From: JAXMHQ01 sp046346665
Lineage (GTDB): Bacteria; Verrucomicrobiota; Verrucomicrobiia; Limisphaerales; JAXMHQ01
Direction: 5' to 3'
DNA length: 64,000 nucleotides
Assembly (NCBI GenBank): GCA_046346665.1
Contig: JAXMHQ010000030.1
Location: 8,480-72,479 of the forward strand
In this document: piece by piece, positions 1 to 8,417 of the stretch
How positions within the stretch are numbered: the stretch's first letter is position 1
How the letters are laid out: every line of letters begins with the position of its first letter
Made by a program: the position numbers and the translations under genes
Notes under the pieces: generated by a model
Told to the model about the DNA's origin: nothing
Database searches by the model: none
What the model saw: only the letters and a program-made list of their open reading frames with translations

Positions 1-9
1 GGGGGGATC

Positions 10-69
10 AATGGATTGTTGGATTAATGGATTTGCGCGAATCCAGTAATCCATGAATCCAACAATCTA
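10..69. repeat. Family B inverted array (GGATT-type repeats)
   Basis: Left arm (about 11-33) repeats ATGGATT-like units. The right arm (about 40-68) carries AATCCA-like units in the opposite sense, so the pair can fold into a hairpin at the 3' end of rsmB. Similar arms recur near 4.05, 32.1, 42.6 and 47.3 kb. Confidence 0.75.
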
Positions 70-70
70 T

Positions 71-1432
71 TTATCCCACCCTCTTGAGGCGGGCGACGTA
101 GGCGCCGTCGACATGGTCGGCGGCGGGGTGGAGGTCGCGCTGGGATTCGAGGGTGAAGCCTGGGGTTTGATTCAGGAACGACTGGACGACGTCCTGGTTT
201 TCGCCGGGCTCGATGCTGCAGGTGCTGTAGACGAGGAATCCGCCGGGTTTGAGCAAAGGCGCGGCGCGGTGGAGGAGTTGGAGCTGATCGTTTTTGAGCC
301 GGTCGATTTCGGAAGGTTGGAGGCGCCAGCGGAGGTCGACGCGGCGGCGGAGGACGCCGGTGTTGGAGCAGGGGGCGTCGACGAGCGCGCGGTCGAATTG
401 GCCGGGCCGGAACGCGGCATCGGCGGGGGAGGTTTCGACGCAGCGGACGCGGAGGCGGTCGCAGTTTTCGCGGACGCGATTCAGCCGGTCCGGGCTGGCG
501 TCGGTGGCGACGATGCGGCCGGAGTTTTCCATGCGTTGGGCGAGGAAGGTGGTTTTGCCGCCGGGCGCGGCGCAGAGATCGAGCACGTCGAGGCCGGGTG
601 CGGGGCGCAATTCATGGATGGCGAGGAGGGTGCTGGGATCCTGGATGTAGAAGGCGCCCTGCTCGAACGAGGCGAGCCGGGCGAGGGGCGGGTGCGATTT
701 CAGTTCGAACACGAGGTTTTCCTCGAACCAATCCCGGCGGAAGAAATCGTAGTCGACCTTTTCGTCGCGCCAGCGGGCGAGGACGTCGCCGGCGTTGCGC
801 AATGGAAAATCGGCGAAGGGCCGGGGTGCGACGGAGCCCGGGGCGGCGGAAGCGGAATCGGGTTGGAACGCGAGCGAATTGATGCGGGCGAAGGTTTTGG
901 GGGGCGAATTGTTCCACTCGAGGAGCGCGGCGGTTTTGTCGGCGCCCCAGCGGCGGGTCCAGCGGTCGACGAGCCATTCCGGGTGCGAGAAGCCGAGGGC
1001 GGGCCGGGATTTTTTGAGATCGGCGAGCTGGGCGCGGGTTGCGTCGGCTTCGCGGAGGTAGCCGCGGAGGAGGGCGTTGACGAATCCGGCCTGGGGACCG
1101 AATCCGGAATGTTTGGCGAGTTCGACGGTTTCATGGACGGCGGCGTGGCCGGGGATGCGGTCGAGCCAGAAGATTTGGTAGAGGCCCAGGGCGAGGATGT
1201 CGAGCAGGGCGGGTTTCTGGGTGCGCCCGGGGGTTTTCTGTTCGACGAGCCAGGCGAGGGTGTCGCGCCAGCGGACGGCGCCGTAGGCGAGTTCGAGGCA
1301 GAGGTTGCGGTCGGGGCCGGAGAGGCCGGCTTCGGCGAGGGTTCGGTCGGCGATAGTCTCGATGAAGTCGCCGCCGCCGCGGTGTTGGCGCAGGATGCGG
1401 GCAGCAATTTGTCTTGGTTTTTGGCCGGTCAC
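71..1432 (-). CDS. rsmB: 16S rRNA (cytosine-C5)-methyltransferase RsmB
   Basis: Predicted SAM-dependent methyltransferase making m5C in 16S rRNA (position 967 in E. coli). An N-terminal NusB-like RNA-binding domain covers roughly residues 8-135. The SAM-binding loop LDLCAAPGGKT is at about 284-294. The two family cysteines are present in DAPCSNTG (C355) and YSTCSIEPGE (C405). At 453 residues the length is normal for RsmB. The start is GTG at 1432; an antisense ORF of similar length is a codon-bias shadow. It is transcribed away from the GreA-type gene, with only about 50 bp between them, so the two promoters must be close together. Confidence 0.93.
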   Translation of the reverse strand: MTGQKPRQIAARILRQHRGGGDFIETIADRTLAEAGLSGPDRNLCLELAYGAVRWRDTLAWLVEQKTPGRTQKPALLDILALGLYQIFWLDRIPGHAAVHETVELAKHSGFGPQAGFVNALLRGYLREADATRAQLADLKKSRPALGFSHPEWLVDRWTRRWGADKTAALLEWNNSPPKTFARINSLAFQPDSASAAPGSVAPRPFADFPLRNAGDVLARWRDEKVDYDFFRRDWFEENLVFELKSHPPLARLASFEQGAFYIQDPSTLLAIHELRPAPGLDVLDLCAAPGGKTTFLAQRMENSGRIVATDASPDRLNRVRENCDRLRVRCVETSPADAAFRPGQFDRALVDAPCSNTGVLRRRVDLRWRLQPSEIDRLKNDQLQLLHRAAPLLKPGGFLVYSTCSIEPGENQDVVQSFLNQTPGFTLESQRDLHPAADHVDGAYVARLKRVG

Positions 1433-1483
1433 GGCATTTAATATCGTCAGGTCCGTTGGGGGACGCGAGCGTTAAGGTAAACT

Positions 1484-3181
1484 ATGCGTGAGGAATTTGA
1501 AAAATTGGCGGCAGCCGGAAAGATTGAGGGCCGGCACTTGGAACCGCTGGTGGTATTGACGACCAGCGGATTCTGCATGCACCGCAGCTGGGGGTTTGGA
1601 CGCATTAAGACGGTGGACACGGTTTTTGCGCGGTTCACGATCGATTTTCAGAACAAGCCGGGTCACACGATGGATTTGTCGTTTGCGGCGGAGTCGCTGA
1701 AGCCCATTCCCAAGGAACACATCCTGGCGCGGAAAGCCTCGGACTTGGAAGGGTTGCGTCAATTGGCGGCGACGAATCACCTGGAGCTGGTGAAGGTGGT
1801 GTTGAACAGCTACGGCGGGCACGCGACGATCGACCAGATCCAGCAGGTGCTGGTGCCGGAGGTGATCCGGGACGATTGGAAGAAGTGGTGGGAGGCGGCG
1901 AAGCGGGAGTTGAAGAAGGACGGTCATTTCCAGGTGCCGTTGAAGAAGACGGACCCGATTTTATTCCAGTCGCAGGAAGTGTCGTTGCAGGACCGGTTGA
2001 TGGGGGATTTCCGGGCGGCGAAGGGGTTGAAGGCGCGCATCGGGGTGACGGCAGAGATTTTGAAGTGCGCGGCGGATTTGTCGGACAAGGCGGCCGTGGC
2101 CACCGAGGTCCTGGCCGCGCTGAACGGGGAGATTTCCAGTTACCAACGCACGCAACCCGCGGTCGCGCTGGAGGCGGTTTTCATGCGCGACGACATCCGG
2201 TCGATGGGTGGATTGCCGCCCGCGGAGGGCGAGGTGACGTCGCTGTCGATCTGGACGCAGGACGTGAAGCTGGGGCCGCTGATCGAGCTGCTGCCGGCCG
2301 CGAAGCATCGCCGGGCGCTGGAATCGTTCCGGGACGCGTTTCCGGATCGCTGGGCGGAGTCCGTGCGGCTGACGATGAACACGGTGAGTTCGAAGTCGTG
2401 CCGTGAATTTGCGGGGTTGCTGATCCAGGAAGGGAAGATTGCGGAGCTGAAGGAATCGCTGGCGCGTTTGATCAGCCAGCACACGGCGAGCAGCGAATTG
2501 TTGCTGTGGCTGGCGCGGGAGCGGACGGATGCGTTCGCGGACATTTTGGGGCCGGAGGTTTTCCGGGCGATGCTGACCGCGATGGAGCGGGATCAATTCA
2601 ACGAGAAGCGCTCGAACCGGCTGCGGGAATATTTGCTGGACGACCAGGAACTGCTGCCGGAGCTGACGGCTTCGGCGGAGCTGGAAGTGATCAAGGATTT
2701 GACGCGGGCGCTGCAGTTGTCGCCGGTGTTCGACGACATGGACAAGCGTTCGCTGCTGGCGCGGATTGTGAAGAGTCACCCGGCGGTGCAATCGCTGATC
2801 AGCGGCGACCAGACGAAGCAGGATTCGACGTTGATTGTTTCGTGGGAAAGCCTCGAGCGCCGGAAGAACGAATACACCGAGCTGGTGCACAAGAAGATTC
2901 CGGCGAACTCGAAGGAAATCGCCGTGGCGCGGAGCTACGGGGATCTCCGGGAGAACCACGAATACAAGGCGGCGAAGGAAATGCAGAAGGTGTTGATGCG
3001 GCGCAAGGACGAGTTGGAAGGCCAGCTTGTGCGGGCGCGCGGCACGGATTTTACGAACGCGCGGACCGACGTGGTGAGCGTGGGCACGGTGGTGCAGGCG
3101 ACGAGGACCTGGAAACCGGCCAGCGCGAGGGCTACACGATCCTGGGCGCCTGGGATTCCGATCCCGACAAGGGCGTCGTGA
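1484..3181 (+). CDS. GreA/GreB-type transcript cleavage factor with long N-terminal extension, frameshifted 3' end
   Basis: Residues 1-450 are a helical extension of unknown role. The region around 475-525 (SYGDLRENHEYKAAKE, then a run of charged helix) matches the GreA coiled-coil finger, including the acidic tip D/E residues. The C-terminal FKBP-like domain starts (VVSVGTVVQAT) and then leaves frame near 3101-3106. In the next frame the expected sequence continues (DLETGQREGYTILGAWDSD), shifts again near 3183 (LLSPVAQSLLNRKIGDEV) and again near 3238 (EFELHGARHRHRIESIEAW). The complete gene therefore probably ended at the TGA at 3351-3353. Either the 3' end has decayed or this stretch has sequence errors. 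Gre factors rescue backtracked RNA polymerase. The long N-terminal extension resembles large Gre-domain proteins known from several phyla, but its function here is unknown. Confidence 0.8.
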   Translation: MREEFEKLAAAGKIEGRHLEPLVVLTTSGFCMHRSWGFGRIKTVDTVFARFTIDFQNKPGHTMDLSFAAESLKPIPKEHILARKASDLEGLRQLAATNHLELVKVVLNSYGGHATIDQIQQVLVPEVIRDDWKKWWEAAKRELKKDGHFQVPLKKTDPILFQSQEVSLQDRLMGDFRAAKGLKARIGVTAEILKCAADLSDKAAVATEVLAALNGEISSYQRTQPAVALEAVFMRDDIRSMGGLPPAEGEVTSLSIWTQDVKLGPLIELLPAAKHRRALESFRDAFPDRWAESVRLTMNTVSSKSCREFAGLLIQEGKIAELKESLARLISQHTASSELLLWLARERTDAFADILGPEVFRAMLTAMERDQFNEKRSNRLREYLLDDQELLPELTASAELEVIKDLTRALQLSPVFDDMDKRSLLARIVKSHPAVQSLISGDQTKQDSTLIVSWESLERRKNEYTELVHKKIPANSKEIAVARSYGDLRENHEYKAAKEMQKVLMRRKDELEGQLVRARGTDFTNARTDVVSVGTVVQATRTWKPASARATRSWAPGIPIPTRAS

Positions 3182-3353
3182 GTTGTTGTCGCCGGTGGCG
3201 CAGTCGTTGTTGAATCGCAAGATCGGCGACGAAGTGGGAATTTGAACTTCACGGCGCGCGGCACCGGCATCGGATCGAGAGCATCGAAGCCTGGAAAACC
3301 GGAAGCGGCTGCGCCCGCCCAAGCTCCCCGCGGAACCGCCGCAGGCCGTTTGA
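3182..3353 (+). pseudogene. Out-of-frame remainder of the GreA C-terminal domain
   Basis: Once indels are allowed near 3104, 3183, 3238 and about 3299, this stretch reads as the missing part of the Gre FKBP-like domain. It finishes as KRLRPPKLPAEPPQAV and a TGA at 3351-3353. It is described separately because the open frame stops at 3181. Confidence 0.65.
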
Positions 3354-3464
3354 GAGTTTAAGAGTTTGGGGGTCTAGGAGTTTAAGAGTGGGAAGTCCGC
3401 GATCTGACGATCGCGGCTACGCGCAACAACTCCCAAACTCCTAAACTCCTAAACTCTTAAACTG
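3354..3464. repeat. Family H inverted array enclosing a family F hairpin
   Basis: Arms of AGAGTTTAAG-like units (3354-3388) and their complement CTCCTAAACTC (3427-3464) enclose a hairpin at 3397-3420. That hairpin has stem CCGCGATC / GATCGCGG and loop TGAC. It lies between two convergent genes. Confidence 0.8.
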
Positions 3465-3467
3465 TCT

Positions 3468-3917
3468 TCAGGGCTTTCCGCCGAAGCTCACGTAATCGTC
3501 CAGGTCCAGGAGATCGAACCACGTCGCGATGTCTTCGCGTTTCGGGCCGGATTTGGCGTGGATGTCGTTGAAATAGGCGCGCGATTCAGGATCAGTGGGG
3601 ACGCGGAGTTCGGCCAGGGCGGTCCAGGAGGCGATTTCGGAATCGGTCCGTTTGAACCGCGCGTTGGATTCGATCCAGGCGAGAATCTCCCCGTCGCTTT
3701 TTCCGGCGGCGAGTTCTTTCTTCATCGCTTCGGGGTCGATGCCGGTGAACTCGAGGAGGCGCTGGTCCATCGGGCAGGCGTAATGGTATTCGCCGTTTTT
3801 GCCGGCGATTGTGGCGCGGCCTTTGTCGAGCATGCGCGGCAGGGTGGCGTAGCCGCCAAGGCGGACGCGCGGGCTGCGAGGCGGATGCTGGGTGAGATCG
3901 GGATGGTGGAGAGTCAT
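3468..3917 (-). CDS. DUF5069 family protein
   Basis: About 149 residues. The start DLTQHPPRSPRVRLGGYATL, then LPRMLDKGRA and EYHYACPMDQRLLEF, is recognisable as the DUF5069 family. That family is common in Verrucomicrobiota and Planctomycetota and has no assigned function. I chose the ATG at 3917 (MTLHHPDL) because family members normally begin just before the DLT motif. An in-frame ATG at 3944 would add nine residues. No signal peptide or membrane segment is visible, so it is probably cytosolic. It appears to be monocistronic and converges on the GreA-type gene. Confidence 0.8.
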   Translation of the reverse strand: MTLHHPDLTQHPPRSPRVRLGGYATLPRMLDKGRATIAGKNGEYHYACPMDQRLLEFTGIDPEAMKKELAAGKSDGEILAWIESNARFKRTDSEIASWTALAELRVPTDPESRAYFNDIHAKSGPKREDIATWFDLLDLDDYVSFGGKP

Positions 3918-4032
3918 AATTGGATTGTGTTCAGATGGGTTCATTCCCGGCGCCAGTTCTCTTCGCGCCGGCAGTTCGTCAGCTCACAGTGCAGCAGGAA
4001 TTGCCGAGGAAATGCAAATCCCGCAGTTGAGA

Positions 4033-4168
4033 GCGGATTGATGGATTTTTGGATTTATGGATAAATGGGGGGACAGACGCGCGCAGTCGCAGCAATCCAT
4101 AATCCATTGAGCATCAATAATCCCGCACTTTCTGTCGGGGCTCACGACGGAGTCTCGCCCCACCTTTA
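4033..4168. repeat. Family B inverted pair followed by a family C unit
   Basis: GGATTGATGGATTT-like units (4033-4068) face AATCCATAATCCATT (4092-4121). They are followed by a C unit (about 4136-4164) containing ACGGAGTCTCGCCCCACC. The stretch 3918-4189 has no other recognisable content. Confidence 0.7.
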
Positions 4169-4189
4169 GGCTGGGGTTGTGACGCGGTG

Positions 4190-4545
4190 ATGTTCAGGTG
4201 GTTTGGGTGGCGATGGCGGTGTTGGGTGCCGGCCTGGTTTCGGGCCGGGGCGGGGTGGAAATCTGGATCACTCCGGCGGGGAACGGCGGCGGGAGCGGGA
4301 CATGCGCGGATCCATTCAGTGCGCCGGACGCGGACGGTTTCTTCAATCTGATTCACGATCAGCGGGTGGTGAACGGGACGAATTACGTCATTCCGCCCGC
4401 ATCCGGTTCTGCATTTGATGCCGGGTAAATTCACGGTCGGGACGGGGAAAGGTGCGCGGGCATCAGCGGTATTGTTTGACGCTGAAGAACAATTGGAAAG
4501 TGCGCGGGGCGGGGATGGATGTGACGGTGCTGCGGTTGCAGGATC
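4190..4545 (+). pseudogene. Frameshifted 5' part of an exported beta-helix protein
   Basis: The N-terminus is readable only by switching frames. ATG at 4190 gives MFR; one base inserted in the GG run at about 4197 continues as VVWVAMAVLGAGLVSG, a plausible signal peptide. The next part reads VEIWITPAGNGGGSGTCADPFSAPDADGF. Near 4410 the frame changes to HLMPGKFTVGTGK, and near 4450 to RLTLKNNWKVRGAGMDVTVL. At least four indels lie between about 4195 and 4575. The pattern matches the start of a pectate-lyase-like or right-handed beta-helix protein. Confidence 0.6.
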
Positions 4546-5565
4546 ATGTGGCGGGGCCGGCCCGGGGCAGCGCGGCGGCTGGAGATGATTCGTGGCGGCG
4601 GCAGCTCGCCGGGGGACGCGGCGGACTGGCCGGTGGACGGCGCGGAGATTTCGGACCTGACGGTCGACTGCAATTTGCAGAACCAGTCGAATCTGTGTGT
4701 GGACGGCGTGACGCCGGCGGGCTCGCGGAACCGGGTGAGCCGGGTTCGGGCGATCAACTGGGGGACGACGAGTACGGATGAATGTTTCGTGTTCAGCGTG
4801 GGATCGCACTGGCGGGTGCGGCCGGAGGGATATCACGAGGGCGTGATCGAGGATTGCGTGGCCGACAAGCCGGCGCCGATCGTGCACAAGGACGGGACCA
4901 GCGCGTTCATGCTGTCGGGGAACGGTCCGTGGGAGGGCGGCAAGGTGGGGACGGCGGACCGGGATGCGGGCGGCTGGGTGTTGCGGAACTGTTCGGTGCG
5001 CGATGTGACGACGGGGCGCGGGCCGGGCCAGCCGCATGGCTTCCATGCGTTCGGCGCCGTGGGCCGCGGGTGCGACATCGTCGGGAATTTTGCATTGAAC
5101 GTCACCGGCAAAACCGGCGGTGAAGCGTCCGCGATCTATTGCGATTCCTTCGACGACCAGGACATCACGATCCGGGACAACACGCTGATGAACGTGAATT
5201 TCGGGATTTCCTACAATTACTCCGCGAACAACCTCACGAACCTGGTGATCCGGGACAATCTGATCACGGTCTCGAACGGCGGCGTGGGCATCTATCTTTA
5301 CAACGTGGATGACCCGACGCTGAGCCATGTGATGCGCGGGGTGTTGATTTCCGGCAACCGGGTGTATCCGCATCACACGGGCGCATCCTGTGAGGCGTTG
5401 ATCATGCGCGGGGCGATCGAGGCGGTGGTGCAGGATAATTTGCTGGACGGCGGGGCGCCGCCGAAAGGGCGGGCGGCGGTGATCCCGGAGGTTTACCGGC
5501 CGAAGCTGCAGGTGTTTTCGTTCCAGAACAACCGGAACCTGGCGGGGCAATTGATTCAGCCTTAA
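4546..5565 (+). CDS. Right-handed parallel beta-helix protein (C-terminal bulk, frameshifted start)
   Basis: From about residue 20 this frame encodes parallel beta-helix coils. Short repeats have the form N-x-x-V-R-x-N/D-x-I/L, for example ISDLTVDCNLQNQSN, DITIRDNTLMNVNFG and NLVIRDNLITVSNGGVG. These are typical of PbH1 repeats in exported polysaccharide-binding or degrading proteins. The first residues of the open frame (MWRGRPGAARR) are an artefact of the indel near 4575; the authentic N-terminus lies upstream in other frames. No catalytic residues could be assigned with confidence, so a lyase or hydrolase role is only a possibility. Confidence 0.65.
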   Translation: MWRGRPGAARRLEMIRGGGSSPGDAADWPVDGAEISDLTVDCNLQNQSNLCVDGVTPAGSRNRVSRVRAINWGTTSTDECFVFSVGSHWRVRPEGYHEGVIEDCVADKPAPIVHKDGTSAFMLSGNGPWEGGKVGTADRDAGGWVLRNCSVRDVTTGRGPGQPHGFHAFGAVGRGCDIVGNFALNVTGKTGGEASAIYCDSFDDQDITIRDNTLMNVNFGISYNYSANNLTNLVIRDNLITVSNGGVGIYLYNVDDPTLSHVMRGVLISGNRVYPHHTGASCEALIMRGAIEAVVQDNLLDGGAPPKGRAAVIPEVYRPKLQVFSFQNNRNLAGQLIQP

Positions 5566-5660
5566 CCACGGATGTAAACGGATAAACACGGATTGAACCC
5601 CTGCCAGCCCTCGATTCTGCCTATTTCCATCCGTGTTGATCCGTGTCTATCCGTGGTTGA
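5566..5660. repeat. Family A inverted array (CACGGAT units)
   Basis: AACCACGGATG...ACACGGATT (5566-5594) is matched by TCCATCCGTGTTGATCCGTG...CCGTGGTT (5627-5656) in the opposite orientation. It is the simplest example of family A, with no inner family nested inside it. Confidence 0.8.
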
Positions 5661-5694
5661 AAGGAATGGTTCCGGCCCGAGGTTAAAATGAGGC

Positions 5695-5722
5695 TTGTCT
5701 TGCGCCGGGCACATGCTAAGTT
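5695..5722 (+). promoter_or_regulatory. Candidate sigma-70-type promoter for rpmE
   Basis: TTGTCT at 5695-5700 and TAAGTT at 5717-5722 are separated by 16 bp. They lie 12 bp upstream of the rpmE start codon. Assigned by motif only. Confidence 0.4.
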
Positions 5723-5734
5723 TTCCGGCCTTTT

Positions 5735-5977
5735 ATGAAAGAGAATGTGCATCCGAAGTATGTGGACGCTGAGATCCGTTGCGCTTGCGGCAACGTGATC
5801 AAGACCCGTTCCACCAAGCCGACCGTCATCGTCGGCATCTGCAATGTCTGTCATCCGTTTTACACCGGGCAGCAGAAGTTCGTGGACACGGCGGGCCGCG
5901 TGGACAAGTTCCAGCAGCGCCTGGCGAAGACGCAGGCCGCCCAGGCTGCGCAGGCCGCGAAGAAGAAGAAGAAATAG
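5735..5977 (+). CDS. rpmE: 50S ribosomal protein L31
   Basis: 80 residues. It keeps the L31 core KENVHPKYVDAEIRCACGNV and CNVCHPFYTGQQKFVDTAGRV. The CxC and CxxC pairs of the zinc-binding (C+) form are present, so it should bind Zn2+ and sit at the central protuberance of the 50S subunit. The lysine- and alanine-rich tail (AAQAAQAAKKKKK) is longer than in E. coli. It lies upstream of prfA, an arrangement seen in many bacteria, with a terminator-like hairpin in between. Confidence 0.96.
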   Translation: MKENVHPKYVDAEIRCACGNVIKTRSTKPTVIVGICNVCHPFYTGQQKFVDTAGRVDKFQQRLAKTQAAQAAQAAKKKKK

Positions 5978-5991
5978 CTTTTCCGCATTAT

Positions 5992-6038
5992 CCGCCCGCC
6001 CGCCCGCATCATCGCAGGCAGGCGGGCGGTCTTGTTTT
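5992..6038 (+). terminator. Rho-independent-like hairpin between rpmE and prfA
   Basis: A CCGCCCGCCCGCC arm pairs with GGCAGGCGGGCGG (one mismatch) and is followed by TCTTGTTTT. It ends 15 bp before the prfA ATG, so it may attenuate rather than fully end rpmE transcription. Confidence 0.6.
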
Positions 6039-6052
6039 GCGGGTGCCGTCGC

Positions 6053-7132
6053 ATGGACCTGACCCCCCATATCGAGCGATTCTGCCGCCGTTTCGCGGAA
6101 ATCGAGGCCGCTTTGAGCGATCCCAAGGCCTTCGACAACCCGGCCCGCGCGCAGGAGTTGTCGCGCGAATATTCCCGTTCGAAGGAACTGGTCGGGCACG
6201 GCGAGGCTTACCGGAAAGTGGTGGCAGACCTGGCGGAAAACCGCCGGATGCTCGAGTCGGAGCCGGCCGGATCCGAACTGGCCCAGATGGCCGCCGAGGA
6301 AGTGGCGCGGCTTGAATCGGAGGAACGCCGCCTCGCCCTGGAAATCCAGCGCGGCATTCTCCCGGCCGACCCGGCGGATTCGCGGAACACGATCGTGGAA
6401 ATCCGCGCGGGGGCGGGCGGGCAGGAGTCGGCGTTGTTTTCGGCGGATCTTTTCCGGATGTACACGCATTACGCCGAGTCGCGCGGCTGGAAATTCGAGA
6501 GCCTGGATTCCAGCGCCTCCGACCTGGGCGGCTACAAGGAAATCATTTTCCAGATCAACGGGACCGACGTTTACAAGCGATTGAAGTACGAGAGCGGGGT
6601 TCACCGGGTGCAGCGGGTGCCGGCGACGGAGTCGCAGGGGCGGATTCACACCAGCACCTGCACGGTGGCGGTGCTGCCCGAGGCGCAGGAGGTGGACATC
6701 GAGATCAAGCAGGAGGATTTGGAGATCAACGTCTGCCGGGCGTCCGGGCATGGCGGCCAGGGCGTGAACACCACGGATTCCGCGGTGCGCATCGTTCACA
6801 AGCCGACCGGCATCGAGGTGCGCTGCCAGGACCAGCGTTCGCAGATCAAGAACAAGGCGCAGGCGATGAAGGTGCTGAGGTCGCGGTTGCTCGAGCGGAA
6901 GGTGAGCGAGGAAAACGCCAAGTACGCCGCGCAACGCAAGGAACAGGTCGGCACCGGCGAACGCAACGAACGCATTCGCACCTACAATTTCCCCCAGAAC
7001 CGCGTGACCGATCACCGGATCGAACTCACACTCTACAACCTGCCGGTCGTGATGGAAGGCGAACTCGATCCGATCATCGATCCGCTGATGAACCACGATC
7101 TCGAGGAGAAATTGAAGGCGCTCGAAGTATGA
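6053..7132 (+). CDS. prfA: Peptide chain release factor 1
   Basis: 359 residues from ATG 6053 (MDLTPHIERF). An upstream in-frame ATG at 6032 lies inside the hairpin and is unlikely. RF1 reads UAA and UAG. The class-specific P-x-T loop is present as RVPATE (about 190-192). The catalytic GGQ is in SGHGGQGVNTTDSAVR (about 234-236). The N-terminal helical domain and the RF1/2 core are complete. Pairing with rpmE is consistent with a small translation operon. Confidence 0.96.
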   Translation: MDLTPHIERFCRRFAEIEAALSDPKAFDNPARAQELSREYSRSKELVGHGEAYRKVVADLAENRRMLESEPAGSELAQMAAEEVARLESEERRLALEIQRGILPADPADSRNTIVEIRAGAGGQESALFSADLFRMYTHYAESRGWKFESLDSSASDLGGYKEIIFQINGTDVYKRLKYESGVHRVQRVPATESQGRIHTSTCTVAVLPEAQEVDIEIKQEDLEINVCRASGHGGQGVNTTDSAVRIVHKPTGIEVRCQDQRSQIKNKAQAMKVLRSRLLERKVSEENAKYAAQRKEQVGTGERNERIRTYNFPQNRVTDHRIELTLYNLPVVMEGELDPIIDPLMNHDLEEKLKALEV

Positions 7133-7135
7133 GTT

Positions 7136-7250
7136 GCAGGTTGCAGGTTGCAGGTTGCAGGTTTGGCCAGGACCCGCGCTTCGACAAACCGCACCGCATT
7201 TCAAACTCGTCTGTTTTTTAACCCTGCAACCTGCAACCTGCAATTTGAGA
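7136..7250. repeat. Family I inverted array (GTTGCAG heptamers)
   Basis: Four copies of a TTGCAGG heptamer (7136-7162) face three CCTGCAA copies (about 7222-7243). The stretch between them has no coding signal. It lies directly between prfA and the HAD gene. Confidence 0.8.
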
Positions 7251-7259
7251 CCTGCGAGC

Positions 7260-7826
7260 ATGATTAAAGGCCTGATATTCGACTGCGACGGCACGCTGGC
7301 GGACACGATGCCGCTGCATTGGCGGGCGTGGCAGATGGTGACGGCGCGGCACGGATTGCATTTTCCCGAGGACCGGTTTTACGCGCTGGGCGGGGTGCCG
7401 TCGCGCGACATTCTCAAAATGCTCGCGACGGAGCAGGGGCGGTCGCTGGATCATATCGCCATCGCGCACGAGAAGGAGGAGCTTTACCTGCCGCTGCTGT
7501 CGCAGGCGGAGCCGATCCATGCCGTGGTGGAGATCGCGCGATCCAATTACGGCAAGCTGCCGCTGGCGGTGGCGTCGGGCGGCACGCAGGCGATCATCTG
7601 CCAGGTGCTGGATCATTTGAAGATCCGGAATTTGTTCGACGCGGTGGTGACGAACGAGATGGTGAAGAACCAGAAGCCGGCCCCGGACATTTTCCTGGAG
7701 GCGGCGCGCCGGATCGGGGTGGAGCCGCGGTTTTGCCGGGCTTACGAGGATACCGAGCTGGGATTGCAGGCGATCCGGTCGGCGGGGATGGAGGCGGTGG
7801 ATGTGAGGAACTTGGTTAAGATTTAA
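7260..7826 (+). CDS. HAD-superfamily hydrolase (phosphatase / beta-phosphoglucomutase-like)
   Basis: 188 residues from ATG 7260. Motif I is IFDCDGTLAD (nucleophile D8, acid/base D10). Motif II is VASGGT. Motif III is KNQKPAPDIF. Motif IV is YEDTELGLQA. A helical cap between motifs I and II indicates subfamily IA. The substrate cannot be read from the sequence; phosphoglycolate, sugar phosphates or nucleotides are all possible. An upstream ATG at 7134 would translate the GTTGCAG repeat and was rejected. The 3' end overlaps the convergent four-helix-bundle gene by a few bases. Confidence 0.88.
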   Translation: MIKGLIFDCDGTLADTMPLHWRAWQMVTARHGLHFPEDRFYALGGVPSRDILKMLATEQGRSLDHIAIAHEKEELYLPLLSQAEPIHAVVEIARSNYGKLPLAVASGGTQAIICQVLDHLKIRNLFDAVVTNEMVKNQKPAPDIFLEAARRIGVEPRFCRAYEDTELGLQAIRSAGMEAVDVRNLVKI

Positions 7827-8298
7827 GATTTGAGATTTGAGATTTGAGATTCGAAGGCGGGCTGTCATCCTTTTTAGCCTGCTCATATTTTCGCCTGGAG
7901 GCCGCTGTCAGGTGCCTCGGTCCGCAGATATTCGAGTTCTGCAACGAATCAGCCCAGGCGCGCAATTGGCGCGAGCAGCTTTCAGCGGAGGATTTCAAGT
8001 TTGAAATCTCGGATTTAAGATCGGCAGCCCACGGGCGCCGATGGAGTAAGCAGAGCATGGAACGCACTTCACCAGCGGAACCGCGGGCGATATAGATGAA
8101 TTGCAGCAGTTCTTTGGTGGTACCTCGCTCAAACCCCTCGGCAATATTGTTCGAGACGGAAAGGACGGCGCGCTCCAATTGGTCCCGAAACGAGGCGCGC
8201 AGGCGCGGAGGTGCCCGCTGCAGTAGTTCGTCGGTTTGTCCAAAAAGTGTTTCCGCCTTTTGCCATACGGGCAAATCTTCGAATCGTTGATAGGTCAT
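7816..8298 (-). CDS. Four helix bundle protein (23S rRNA intervening-sequence protein family)
   Basis: About 160 residues. It begins MTYQRFEDLPVWQKAETL, and FRDQLERAVLSVSNNIAEGFERG follows; this is the hallmark of the family first described from ORFs in 23S rRNA intervening sequences. Here it is free-standing, as in many environmental bacteria, and its function is unknown. Its C-terminus (NLKSQISNLKS) is encoded by the family J nonamer array, so the protein appears to have been extended by repeat DNA. The start at 8298 is chosen over 8319 because the family begins at this motif. Confidence 0.8.
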   Translation of the reverse strand: MTYQRFEDLPVWQKAETLFGQTDELLQRAPPRLRASFRDQLERAVLSVSNNIAEGFERGTTKELLQFIYIARGSAGEVRSMLCLLHRRPWAADLKSEISNLKSSAESCSRQLRAWADSLQNSNICGPRHLTAASRRKYEQAKKDDSPPSNLKSQISNLKS

Positions 8299-8383
8299 GC
8301 CGTTCCCTTTCTTCCCCATATCCCAGGCATATCACCCAAACCTGCCTGCTCTTGGAGTCGCACGAGTATTCTCTGCCTCCAAT

Positions 8384-8412
8384 CTCAAATCTCAAATCTG
8401 AAATCTCAAATC
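8384..8412. repeat. Family J nonamer array
   Basis: AATCTCAAATCTCAAATC-type repeats immediately downstream of proC on its strand. The same unit occurs at 7826-7852, about 7998-8020, 10089-10130, 15228-15256, 30462-30490, 45056-45092 and 48393-48425. Confidence 0.85.
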
Positions 8413-8417
8413 TTTCC

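Noticed and set aside
53..1441. 462-codon ORF opposite rsmB
   Set aside because: Antisense shadow of a clear methyltransferase gene; its translation is low-complexity Gly/Glu/Ala typical of GC-rich reverse frames.
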